From positions 47,706 through 111,705 of the forward strand of contig BQJJ01000012.1 in NCBI GenBank assembly GCA_021604645.1: a stretch of 64,000 nt of DNA, in the 5' to 3' direction. The translations under genes were made by a program, and so were the position numbers. This DNA comes from Methyloligella sp. GTDB taxonomy: Bacteria; Pseudomonadota; Alphaproteobacteria; Rhizobiales; HXMU1428-3. The notes under the pieces were generated by a model that was given only the letters and a program-made list of their open reading frames with translations, did not search any database and was not told where the DNA came from. This document shows positions 31,803 through 39,483 of the stretch, piece by piece. The number at the start of each line of letters is the position of its first letter. Within the stretch, counting starts at the first letter, position 1.

Positions 31803-32563
31803 TGTTGGATAATGTGAAAATGGAAAAACCTAAAAACGCAAACCACGCCAAAAATGCCCCTGCTTATTTTTCGGCCTGGGATCTGCATGCTTATTATGGT
31901 GAAAGCTATATTGTGCAAGGTATTAGTCTCAATATTCATGAGGGAGAAATTTTAGCCCTTTTGGGCCGAAATGGTGCTGGTAAAACATCTACTTTGAGAG
32001 CATTAGCACGACTTGATGAGCCAATGATTACTCATGGTGAAGTCTGGCTCGATCATCAACCTCTACATAACATGAAGTCCTATGAAGCGGCTCAAGCTGG
32101 TTTGGCTCTGGTACCTGAAGATCGGTGCATCATACAAGGTTTGACTGTTGAAGAAAATTTGGAATTGGCTCAAATCGAAAAACCAATTGGTTGGTCCATT
32201 CAGCGGATTTATGAATTGTTTCCTCGTCTTGGTGAACGCCGCAATCAGGAGGGGACAACCCTTTCTGGTGGTGAGCAACAAATGCTTGCGATTGGACGGG
32301 CTTTGGCACGCGATATTAAAATCCTGCTTCTTGATGAACCTTATGAGGGGTTGGCTCCCGTTATTGTTCAGGAAATTGAGAAAACACTACAGCTTATTCG
32401 TGAACAAGGCATTACGACAGTTATTGTTGAGCAAAATGCTGTTGCTGCACTTAAATTAGCAGATAGAGCTGTTATCCTTGATACGGGTAAAGTGGTGTTT
32501 GATGGAACTGCTCAAGAAGTTCTTGATAATGAAGAGTTGCGTCACGAGTACCTTGCGATCTGA
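31802..32563 (+). CDS. livF: ABC transporter ATPase, LivF type
   Basis: 253 residues, second ATPase. A 22-residue polar N-terminal extension (MEKPKNANHAKNAPAYFSA) precedes the domain. Walker A is GRNGAGKTS, the Q-loop region LALVPEDRCIIQGLTVEENLELA is LivF-like, the signature is TLSGGEQQMLAIGRAL and Walker B is ILLLDEPYEGLAP, followed by VIVEQNAVAAL. It pairs with LivG under the two permeases. It is the last gene of the operon, followed 56 nt later by a strong terminator. Confidence 0.92.
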   Translation: MLDNVKMEKPKNANHAKNAPAYFSAWDLHAYYGESYIVQGISLNIHEGEILALLGRNGAGKTSTLRALARLDEPMITHGEVWLDHQPLHNMKSYEAAQAGLALVPEDRCIIQGLTVEENLELAQIEKPIGWSIQRIYELFPRLGERRNQEGTTLSGGEQQMLAIGRALARDIKILLLDEPYEGLAPVIVQEIEKTLQLIREQGITTVIVEQNAVAALKLADRAVILDTGKVVFDGTAQEVLDNEELRHEYLAI

Positions 32564-32618
32564 TTGATTTTATTCACTTGATTTATGGCTGTGTGATCAC
32601 TCTCACAGAACTAACTTA

Positions 32619-32653
32619 CGCTCGATTGATTTAATTCAATCGAGCGTTTTTTT
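32619..32653 (+). terminator. Terminator of the ABC transporter operon
   Basis: An 11-bp stem (CGCTCGATTGA / TCAATCGAGCG) with a six-base loop and seven T. It lies just beyond the end of the convergent cytochrome gene. Confidence 0.92.
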
Positions 32654-32669
32654 GTTTTCTCTATATAAC

Positions 32670-32990
32670 TCATTCTTTCAAGCTTGATAAAAAAGCCAAA
32701 AAATCAGTTATTTGATCTGGATTGAATTTAAACTCAGGCATTTCATCATGCCCAACGACAATGCCTTCAGCTAGTGCTTCTTCAAGATTTTCCAGTGGCC
32801 ACTTTTCACTAAAGGTTCTAAATGGAGGAGCCTCTTTATTTGTGCTTTGCCCTGTTTTTTCAATTGAGTGGCATCTGGCGCATAGTTGGTCTGCTAGGTT
32901 TTTACCTTTTTCAATGGGACCGGCTGTTGCTGCTGAGCTGGCTATGCAGAGCGCTAGTATGAAAATACTCAGTTTTAGGAATGCTCTCAT
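32670..32990 (-). CDS. Small periplasmic c-type cytochrome (class I)
   Basis: 106 residues: signal peptide MRAFLKLSIFILALCIASSAATA, then one haem-binding CARCH (C37, C40, H41) and a probable axial Met in VGHDEMPEF. The mature protein is about 82 residues and carries electrons in the periplasm. The start was set at an ATG with GGAGGG five bases upstream rather than seven codons earlier. It lies 52 nt after a second cytochrome gene on the same strand. The pair sits downstream of a perfect FNR/FixK box, so expression at low oxygen is likely. The redox partner is unknown. Confidence 0.88.
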   Translation of the reverse strand: MRAFLKLSIFILALCIASSAATAGPIEKGKNLADQLCARCHSIEKTGQSTNKEAPPFRTFSEKWPLENLEEALAEGIVVGHDEMPEFKFNPDQITDFLAFLSSLKE

Positions 32991-33042
32991 TTGCTCCCTC
33001 CTATGGTTCATTTTGTCTAAATTGTTCTAGCCCTAGTTATCC

Positions 33043-33465
33043 CTATTTTTGTAGTGTGAGGATATGTTCCACCAGGGCCTCTAAATTTTTTTCGATGTCT
33101 TTTTTTATTCCCTCTTGATCATCTTGTAATCTGCCTTTTGACATTGACTGGATTGAAAACCACTCACCCCAAACAGGCATTTCAGGAATACCGTGAGCTC
33201 TTGGCATTGTTCTGCCATCGATGCGGTCTTTTATGACTTTTGTATCGAATGCGTCTCCCATTTTTTGTTTTAATTTGGTAAGATCTTTGGGCTTTGTTTT
33301 TAGTTGTGAGGCGACAGGACCGTTCCCAATGCCGCTTGTGCCATGACATGAGGCGCAAAGATTGGTGTAAAGTACTTCGCCTTTAGTTTTGTTTTTTGCA
33401 TTGACGCAAGAGCTGGTTAGTATCAATGGAAATATAATAAAGAAAATAGCTGTTTTTCTCTGCAT
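33043..33465 (-). CDS. Periplasmic c-type cytochrome (class I)
   Basis: 140 residues. An N-terminal hydrophobic stretch (KTAIFFIIFPLILTSSC) is followed by VNA, so it is exported; LTSSC resembles a lipobox but lacks Leu at the -3 position, so Sec cleavage after VNA is more likely. The haem motif is CASCHG near 37-42, followed by GNGPVASQLKTKPKDL, a pattern seen in cytochromes of oxygen- and nitrogen-respiring chains. The sixth ligand is probably the Met in GRTMPRAHGIPEMPVWG. It is cotranscribed with the next small cytochrome. Confidence 0.87.
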   Translation of the reverse strand: MQRKTAIFFIIFPLILTSSCVNAKNKTKGEVLYTNLCASCHGTSGIGNGPVASQLKTKPKDLTKLKQKMGDAFDTKVIKDRIDGRTMPRAHGIPEMPVWGEWFSIQSMSKGRLQDDQEGIKKDIEKNLEALVEHILTLQK

Positions 33466-33599
33466 TTTGACCTCTATGATTGATTTGTCTATTCAATGGA
33501 AATCTAATGTAAGGTGAAGCGCTTGTTTAAAGGTGAGGGGAGATCTGTTTTCTGATCTCTTTATTGTGTATAGATTAGTCTAATTATGGTTGTTTTTTC

Positions 33600-33613
33600 T
33601 TGATTTACATCAA
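33600..33613. promoter_or_regulatory. Perfect FNR/FixK-type box
   Basis: TTGATTTACATCAA matches TTGAT-N4-ATCAA exactly. It is centred about 141 bp before the cytochrome start on the minus side and 82 bp before the hydrolase start on the plus side. With the usual -41.5 placement the minus-strand start point falls near 33565, and TAATCT lies where the -10 element is expected. Confidence 0.7.
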
Positions 33614-33688
33614 TCGGTTTTACTTACATTATTTTGAATTTCTTGTAGTCTCTAACTATTAAATCTCACATTTTAAGGTGCTGACCGA

Positions 33689-34693
33689 ATGAACCCTCAT
33701 TACGTCAATTTTTTTTCCAACCTATTAAAAACCTTTGCGCATCCGTCTAAGAGTATTTTTAAATTTAAACGTAAGAAATCTGATGGGGGAAAAACTGGGA
33801 CTTATGCTCCTCATCCAGCAACAGGCTCCAAGAGGCGTGAGTTTTTGGGGCTTGGCCTATCGGGATTTCATAAAATTTCCTATCAGGAATGGGAGGTTAA
33901 AAGAGGTAGCTTTGGTCGTAAGGCACAAAAGCCGTCTGTTGTTTGTGTTCATGGTTTGACAAGAAATTCGCATGACTTTGATAAGATGGCTGATCAGCTT
34001 AGTGAGGACCGGCGCGTTGTATGTCCTGATATTGTAGGGCGGGGACATAGTGACTGGATTGCAAATAGCGCGCTTTATGAGAATTTGCAGTATAATGCAG
34101 ATATGAATGCTTTGATCTCTCGGCTTGATGAAAGAGAAATTGATTGGGTTGGTACTTCAATGGGGGGATTGATAGGTATGATGCTGGCGGCATCGGCAAA
34201 TAGCCCTATTCGAAAACTCGTTATTAATGATGTGGGGCCTTATATTCCTTATGCGGCGTTGGCTAAGATTGGTGCTTATGTTGGCCGTTCTCCTGAGTTT
34301 GAAACGATGGAAGAAGCTGAAAATTATTTACGAAAAATACATGCTGAATTTGTGCCTATGAGTAATGAAGACTGGGAGGCCATGACACTTTATGGTGTGC
34401 GTGAAATTGAGGGTGGTAAATATGCGCTGAATTATGACCCGGGTATTGGTGATCCAGTTCGCGCTGGTTTAACGGGCTTTGATGTAAATTTATGGCCCTT
34501 ATGGGAAATGATTGAATGTCCTGTTTTGGTGTTTCGCGGAGAGAATTCTAAGTTGCTAACCCCTTCAATTGCCGAACGTATGAGAGAGACAGGGCCGGAG
34601 ACAACAGTGATTGAGATCGCCGAGGCTGGGCATGCGCCGACTTTAAATATTCCAAGTCAGATAAAGATGATTTCTGAATTTCTGGATAAATAA
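33689..34693 (+). CDS. Alpha/beta hydrolase
   Basis: 334 residues. A basic 60-residue N-terminal extension (about 20-60, rich in Lys, ending GSKRREFLGLGLSGFHKISYQEW) precedes the fold. The oxyanion segment VCVHGLTRNSHDFD, the nucleophile elbow VGTSMGGLIGMM (Ser in G-T-S-M-G), the acid region VLVFRGENSKLLT and the catalytic His in EAGHAPTL are present. It is probably an esterase or lipase-like enzyme; no substrate can be named. It is divergent from the two cytochromes and shares the FNR-box region with them. A terminator begins at its stop codon. Confidence 0.85.
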   Translation: MNPHYVNFFSNLLKTFAHPSKSIFKFKRKKSDGGKTGTYAPHPATGSKRREFLGLGLSGFHKISYQEWEVKRGSFGRKAQKPSVVCVHGLTRNSHDFDKMADQLSEDRRVVCPDIVGRGHSDWIANSALYENLQYNADMNALISRLDEREIDWVGTSMGGLIGMMLAASANSPIRKLVINDVGPYIPYAALAKIGAYVGRSPEFETMEEAENYLRKIHAEFVPMSNEDWEAMTLYGVREIEGGKYALNYDPGIGDPVRAGLTGFDVNLWPLWEMIECPVLVFRGENSKLLTPSIAERMRETGPETTVIEIAEAGHAPTLNIPSQIKMISEFLDK

Positions 34694-34745
34694 AAAGCGC
34701 CTCTTGTTTTCTCTCGGGAAGGGATGAGCTTTAAGAGGCGCTTTT
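34693..34745. terminator. Bidirectional terminator
   Basis: A 13-base stem AAAAGCGCCTCTT / AAGAGGCGCTTTT with a 27-base interval. A and T runs at the ends allow it to serve both the hydrolase gene and the convergent DUF4189 gene. Confidence 0.85.
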
Positions 34746-34792
34746 CAGTGTTTTCTGTCTACATTTATTTGACGAATTGATTGAAGGTCATT

Positions 34793-35176
34793 TTATCGAT
34801 CAGTACAAACCCAACGTTTGACTTGGCAATAGCTGTCATATTTTCGGCAGGTCTTTTTAGCTTTCCATTTGGCGCTTTTCACTGAGTTACCCCAATGAGC
34901 ACCCCAACCACCATTAGCACCGACGGCTACTGCACCGCAGGCATTACGGAACCAAACACCAATTTTACAATCTGAGGCGTATTTACGGCATTTGTTCAAG
35001 GCAACTTGATTGGCTTTCCATTTTGAATTGTAATTATATGACCAGCCCATTGCTTTTGAAGATGGTGAGATGGCGATTGCGCCGAATTTGTTTTTCGCGT
35101 GTGCTGTTGTTGCTGAGGTAACAAACAGCAGGCTAGCCATTAAAATGAATGCGATTGATGTGATAGTATTTTTCAT
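34793..35176 (-). CDS. Secreted DUF4189 protein
   Basis: 127 residues with a signal peptide (ITSIAFILMASLLFVTSATTAHA) and a DUF4189 domain: FGAIAISPSSKAMGWSYNY, then six Cys (KCRKYASDCK, NACGAVAVG, KTCRKYDSYCQ, WVC) that likely form three disulfides. W-G-S/A-type repeats such as GGWGAHWGNS are typical. The domain occurs in small secreted proteins of unknown role. It is isolated between a terminator and a long AT-rich region, so it is monocistronic. Confidence 0.85.
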   Translation of the reverse strand: MKNTITSIAFILMASLLFVTSATTAHAKNKFGAIAISPSSKAMGWSYNYNSKWKANQVALNKCRKYASDCKIGVWFRNACGAVAVGANGGWGAHWGNSVKSAKWKAKKTCRKYDSYCQVKRWVCTDR

Positions 35177-35615
35177 TTGTAACCCCTTTAAAATTTTGTT
35201 TTTAGCGACTTATGTTTTTTTAATTGCTTTAATTAATTTGATCTGATGTTTCTATTGTTATTGGAGATGAGGGCGATATTCAAATTAAATATCTGTAATA
35301 TTGGACGTTGTTTAATTTTGTTTGATTATTTGGTTTTTGAAAGAGAGACCCTTTTCTAAGAGGTTGTTTCGTCTGTTTTCGTTTAATGGTTATGATGAAA
35401 TCTTTATAAATAATAATAAGTTTTGGGATTTTCTTATTGTAAAATCTAAATTAAGATATTTTCTAATCCATATTTGTTTTCTAGTTCTATTTTAGAAGAT
35501 TGAGCTGTGGTAATAGATGCCAACCCGCTTTAATATAGGGGTGTTTTGAATTTTTAGACTTCGAAATTGAGTTATGTTTAATTAGGTGTGTTTAATTTTT
35601 AGTGAGGCAGGGATT
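35177..35615. other. AT-rich intergenic region
   Basis: About 440 bases separating two divergent genes. I see no frame with a ribosome site and no convincing structure. It must hold both promoters. Confidence 0.5.
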
Positions 35616-36623
35616 ATGCGTTGGAGAGGCCGTGAGGGCAGTAAAAATATAGAAGACCACCGGGGTCGTCAGGGTGGACGTTTTGGGATACCGCTTCCGG
35701 GTGGGCGTGGACGAAGTATTCGTATGCCTGGACGCCGTGGTGGTGGCATTAGCATTTGGACCATCGTTATCTTGCTTGCCTTTATGTACTTTACAGGGAA
35801 GTGCGATCCGAATTTGATTTTGCGTGAGCTTACAAAGGGGCAGGGGATACCTCAAATTGAGCGTCAGCAACAGCCACGTTTTGATGTAGAGCCTTTACCA
35901 GATACGGGTGGGGAGTTTAATCAGTCTCAATCTAATAATAATTTAAATAAAACGAACTCTAAAATTCCACAAGTGAAGAAAGATGACTTAGCTCAATTTA
36001 CTTCGGTTGTTTTGAGAGAAACAGAATTAGTTTGGCAAAAGATATTCAAGCAAATTGGAAAACGCTATGAAGAACCGAAGTTGCGCATGTTCTCTCAATC
36101 TACACAATCAGCTTGTGGTCGCGGTATGAGTGCGATGGGACCGTTTTATTGTCCGCTTGATAAGAAGGTTTATATTGACCTGATCTTCTACAAGGAATTG
36201 AAGCAAAAGTTTGGAGCGCCTGGAGATTTTGCTCAGGCTTATGTGATTGCTCATGAGGTTGGTCATCATGTGCAGACACTTCTTGGAATTGCTCACAAGG
36301 TACAATCAGCGAAACAACGGATGTCTAAAACTCAGGCCAATGCTTTACAGGTTCGTATGGAATTGCAGGCGGACTGTTTTGCTGGACTTTGGGCTCGCCA
36401 TGCTGATGCTGCCAATCAAATTTTAGAGGAGGGTGATTTGCAAGAAGCTCTTCGAGCTGCGTCGAAAATTGGTGATGATAATATTCAGAGGCAAACGCAG
36501 GGACACATTGTACCAGAAGCGTTTACCCATGGTACATCAGCTCAGCGTATGAAATGGTTTCAGCGCGGGTATGATACTGGCAATATGAAATCGTGTGACA
36601 CGTTTAATGCGCGTAGTCTTTAA
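35616..36623 (+). CDS. Neutral zinc metallopeptidase, YpfJ family
   Basis: 335 residues. An Arg/Gly-rich cytoplasmic head (MRWRGREGSKNIEDHRGRQGG and GRRGGG) is followed by one transmembrane helix (ISIWTIVILLAFMYF). The domain contains SACGRGMSAMGPFYCPLDKKVYID and the zinc site AHEVGHHVQ, with LQADCFAGLWARHA supplying the third ligand region. This is the pattern of the family annotated as putative neutral zinc metallopeptidase. Its substrate is not known. The start was set ten codons inside the longest frame, at an ATG with AGG-rich sequence upstream. A strong terminator follows. Confidence 0.92.
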   Translation: MRWRGREGSKNIEDHRGRQGGRFGIPLPGGRGRSIRMPGRRGGGISIWTIVILLAFMYFTGKCDPNLILRELTKGQGIPQIERQQQPRFDVEPLPDTGGEFNQSQSNNNLNKTNSKIPQVKKDDLAQFTSVVLRETELVWQKIFKQIGKRYEEPKLRMFSQSTQSACGRGMSAMGPFYCPLDKKVYIDLIFYKELKQKFGAPGDFAQAYVIAHEVGHHVQTLLGIAHKVQSAKQRMSKTQANALQVRMELQADCFAGLWARHADAANQILEEGDLQEALRAASKIGDDNIQRQTQGHIVPEAFTHGTSAQRMKWFQRGYDTGNMKSCDTFNARSL

Positions 36624-36630
36624 CAGAATT

Positions 36631-36665
36631 AAAGGCCCGAAGATGTCTCTCTTCGGGCCTTTTTT
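36631..36665 (+). terminator. Terminator after the zinc metallopeptidase gene
   Basis: A stem AAAGGCCCGAAGA / TCTTCGGGCCTTT with a six-base loop and six T. Confidence 0.93.
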
Positions 36666-36723
36666 ATATATGGTCTTGATTTTGCTGATCAATAAAAAGA
36701 AATAAGAAAAAGATCTTTAAAAT

Positions 36724-37581
36724 CTAAATATCACTGCCTTGGTAGATTGTTTGTTTGCAATAGGTTTTTGCTTGCTGAAGGTGGAAGCAAATTTTAGCTG
36801 CATCTAATGCATTTTTCAGCGGGCCTGATACCAATTTATATTTGGGTTGATTGTTTACAACAATGGTGATGTATCTTGGCTTTAAAGAACTAAGCGCTGA
36901 ATTATATTTCTTGTTTAGTTTAGCCCAGGCTCTTTTCAATTGCTTTATATTTTGAAAATTACCAAGAGACACAGCAAATTGTGTTTGTGTGATTTGTTGT
37001 TTTTCAGCTTTACCTAATTTCTTCGGGTTAAGCTTCAGGATAGGTTTTGTGATATTTGACTTTTTAGTGTCAAATTTCTTTTTAGCTTTGACTGTTGTCT
37101 TCTTTTTCGCAATTGATTTGGTTTTGTTTAAAGGGATTAGAGACCCAGTAATATCTGTGTTGGTAACATCGACTTTATTAAGTTGTTTCTGACTGGTTTT
37201 CGGCAAAGTTACAGTCTCTATTCTGCGTACTTTTTGTGTCAGTTTTGAATTGTTTTGTGCTAACACTTCTACGTCTTTACGTAGGTTAGCCACCTGATTG
37301 TCTAAGCCGTAATATTTTAGGTTCAATTGCTTTAAAGAGTGATTGGTCTGTCCAATGCCATCTCTGATGTCAGTTAAAAGCTTTTCAGTTTTTTGAGAAT
37401 TTTGGTTTGCAGCCACTTTTGCATCTATTGTGGTGGCGAATGGCTTTAGGTTGAGATCGGTGTTTTCCATTAAAAATGCCATGTAGGCCAGCGCGCCAAT
37501 GGCTCCCATGAACCATAGGCTCATATATATGAACGAACTAAAACTGGATCCAGTTGCTTTGTTTTTTTGTTGTCTGCTCAT
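36724..37581 (-). CDS. Inner-membrane protein with coiled coil and SPOR-like C-terminus
   Basis: 285 residues. After a short cytoplasmic start there is one transmembrane helix (SFIYMSLWFMGAIGALAYMAFL, residues 16-38). A coiled coil follows (about 60-120), then a Lys-rich linker, and about 75 residues with the SPOR pattern: TQFAVSLGNFQNIKQLKRAWAKLN, then YKLVSGPLKNALDAAKICFHL with two Cys near the end. SPOR domains bind denuded peptidoglycan at division sites, so a cell-envelope or division role is likely. It is similar in design to the TPR/SPOR protein at 41.6 kb but with a different N-terminus. Confidence 0.8.
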   Translation of the reverse strand: MSRQQKNKATGSSFSSFIYMSLWFMGAIGALAYMAFLMENTDLNLKPFATTIDAKVAANQNSQKTEKLLTDIRDGIGQTNHSLKQLNLKYYGLDNQVANLRKDVEVLAQNNSKLTQKVRRIETVTLPKTSQKQLNKVDVTNTDITGSLIPLNKTKSIAKKKTTVKAKKKFDTKKSNITKPILKLNPKKLGKAEKQQITQTQFAVSLGNFQNIKQLKRAWAKLNKKYNSALSSLKPRYITIVVNNQPKYKLVSGPLKNALDAAKICFHLQQAKTYCKQTIYQGSDI

Positions 37582-37965
37582 ATAAATGATCTCTAAAAAG
37601 CGTTTATACCGTATTACTTCACTAAATTTTCCACAGACGTGATCTATAGATATGAAGTGACTTACGTTAATTACCTATTCAGAGTCGTTCATTTTGGTCA
37701 ATGTTGAAGCCCTATAGGGGTATTCATGTTTGCTTTGGTTTGTTGTAAAGATGTTTCATATGAGGGAGCAGACCAATGATTTGTTTTAAATTAATAGCTT
37801 TCGTGTATTGATTTCGTTGTCATTTTGATGCTCCTTCAGGTTGCCCACAAGCAACCGTCGTTATTTACTAATATAGATTGCCGCTTTTAGGTGACTAGTT
37901 TTAAAAAGATATGGTTTTTTAATTTTCAATTTGGGTTTTTCACTATTATGGAAAATGTTGCTTCT
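37582..37965. other. Intergenic region with glmU promoter and a hairpin repeat
   Basis: The 384 bases between divergent genes contain the hairpin repeat at 37830-37860. On the minus strand the repeat is followed by AAGGAG and an ATG opening a ten-codon frame (37823 down to 37791). Nothing else is recognisable. Confidence 0.5.
37830..37860 (-). repeat. Hairpin repeat, copy A
   Basis: A 31-nt element nearly identical (two mismatches and one inserted base) to the one at 53446-53477. It folds as GGTTGC / GCAACC with a CCACAA loop (read on plus). On the minus strand, a Shine-Dalgarno AAGGAG follows directly and an ATG seven bases later. Confidence 0.75.
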
Positions 37966-39333
37966 ATGACTGATTCTTCACTTATGATCCTGGTTTTGGC
38001 CGCTGGTATGGGAACACGGATGAAATCCAAACATCCAAAGGTTATGCATGCGATCGGCTCAAAGCCAATGGTTGGGCATGTTCTTGATCTTGGGAATTCA
38101 TTAGGGGCGGTGAATTGTTCTGTGGTGGTTGGGCCTGATATGGAACAAGTTGAAAGTGTCGTTACGTCTCATTTTTCAAGCGCTCAGATTTTTGTACAGA
38201 ATGATCGGTTGGGGACTGCTCATGCCGTTCTTTCAGCGAAAGAGGCTCTAAAGGGACATGAAGGGTATGTGTTGGTTCTTTATGGAGATACGCCGCTTTT
38301 AACCAAAGACGCTCTTAATGGACTATATTCAGAACTGAAAAACGGAGCTGATGTGGGTGTACTTGGCTTTAATGCGGAAGACCCAACTGGTTATGGTCGT
38401 TTGCTGGTGGATGATAATGGGCAATTAGAGGCTATTCGTGAACAAAAGGATGCTAATACGGAAGAACTTCAGGTTAAAATTTGTAATTCTGGGGTTATGG
38501 GCTTTCGTACGGCACATATGCTGTCTCTATTAGAAAAAGTCGGCAATGATAATGCGAATGGTGAATATTATTTAACCGATGTTGTTGAGCTTGCGCGGCA
38601 ACAAGGGTTAAAGGCTGTGGCGACGGTTTGTTCTGAGCAAGATGTGCTTGGTGTTAATGATCGGGTACAGCTTTCAGAAGCTGAACGTATTTTCCAAAAT
38701 AGAAAAAGAGAAGATGTCCAACGCAATGGGGCGACTTTGATTGCGCCAGAGACTGTGTTTTTTGCAGCTGACACGAAAATTGGTCAAGATGTTATCATTG
38801 AACCGAATGTTGTTTTTGGTCCTGGAGTTACCGTTGGGGATGATGTGCATATATACAGCCATTGTCATTTTGAAGGCGCTGTTATTGAGGCCCACTCTAA
38901 GGTGGGTCCTTTTGCTCGTTTGCGCCCGGGTGCTGAGATTGGTGAAGGGTGTAAGGTTGGTAACTTTGTTGAGGTGAAAAAAGCTCAAGTTAGTAAAGGT
39001 GCTAAAATTAACCATCTGACTTATATTGGCGATGCGGAAATCGGTGAAGAGGCGAATATTGGGGCTGGTACCATCACTTGTAATTATGATGGGTTTAATA
39101 AGAATATTACCAAAATTGGGGCAAATTGCTTTGTTGGCTCAAATAGTTCTCTTATTGCGCCTGTAACACTCGGAGATGGATCTTTTATTGGTTCTGGGAG
39201 TGTGATTTCAGAAAATGTACCGGCTGATGCATTGGCTATCACAAGAGCTGAGAAAAAAGTTTATGAACAATGGGCAGCGCGTTTTAGAAGAAGCCAACAA
39301 AGATTAAAAGATAAAAAAGCCGGTCTTAAATGA
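37966..39333 (+). CDS. glmU: Bifunctional N-acetylglucosamine-1-P uridyltransferase / glucosamine-1-P acetyltransferase
   Basis: 455 residues from the chosen ATG, the usual length. The N-terminal pyrophosphorylase has LVLAAGMGTRMKSKHPK and LYGDTPLLT. The C-terminal left-handed beta helix has hexapeptide repeats and the acetyltransferase segment LRPGAEIGEGCKVGNFVEVKKA...NHLTYIGDAEIGEEANIGAGTITCNYDG. It makes UDP-GlcNAc for peptidoglycan and lipid A. In-frame starts upstream (ATG at 37948, GTG at 37891) exist, but none has a clear ribosome site; family length favours this one. glmS follows after 150 nt, so consecutive hexosamine pathway steps are encoded together. Confidence 0.96.
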   Translation: MTDSSLMILVLAAGMGTRMKSKHPKVMHAIGSKPMVGHVLDLGNSLGAVNCSVVVGPDMEQVESVVTSHFSSAQIFVQNDRLGTAHAVLSAKEALKGHEGYVLVLYGDTPLLTKDALNGLYSELKNGADVGVLGFNAEDPTGYGRLLVDDNGQLEAIREQKDANTEELQVKICNSGVMGFRTAHMLSLLEKVGNDNANGEYYLTDVVELARQQGLKAVATVCSEQDVLGVNDRVQLSEAERIFQNRKREDVQRNGATLIAPETVFFAADTKIGQDVIIEPNVVFGPGVTVGDDVHIYSHCHFEGAVIEAHSKVGPFARLRPGAEIGEGCKVGNFVEVKKAQVSKGAKINHLTYIGDAEIGEEANIGAGTITCNYDGFNKNITKIGANCFVGSNSSLIAPVTLGDGSFIGSGSVISENVPADALAITRAEKKVYEQWAARFRRSQQRLKDKKAGLK

Positions 39334-39483
39334 TTTTAAGATTAGGCGTCATTTCTCTGGTTTGTTTAATATTCTGAAATGGCACGTGATTTGAACCTTT
39401 CAACGAACTTAGCTAAGCGTTACTCCCTATCGGGGCCAAAATACCGGTAGATTGTATTATTTTGAGAAAATGGAGCCAATTGA

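Noticed and set aside
33043..33465. Lipoprotein anchor for the larger cytochrome
   Set aside because: LTSSC places Thr at the -3 position, which is a poor lipobox; cleavage after VNA by signal peptidase I fits better.
35268..35357. 29-codon frame in the gap before the metallopeptidase
   Set aside because: GGAG directly abuts the ATG, so spacing is wrong, and the peptide has no recognisable features.
37891..37965. GTG start giving a longer GlmU
   Set aside because: No ribosome site, an extension of Phe-rich residues not found in the family, and the shorter form has normal length.
39334..39483. glmS ribozyme in the glmS leader
   Set aside because: The 150-base gap lacks the conserved core and the class is not expected in alphaproteobacteria.
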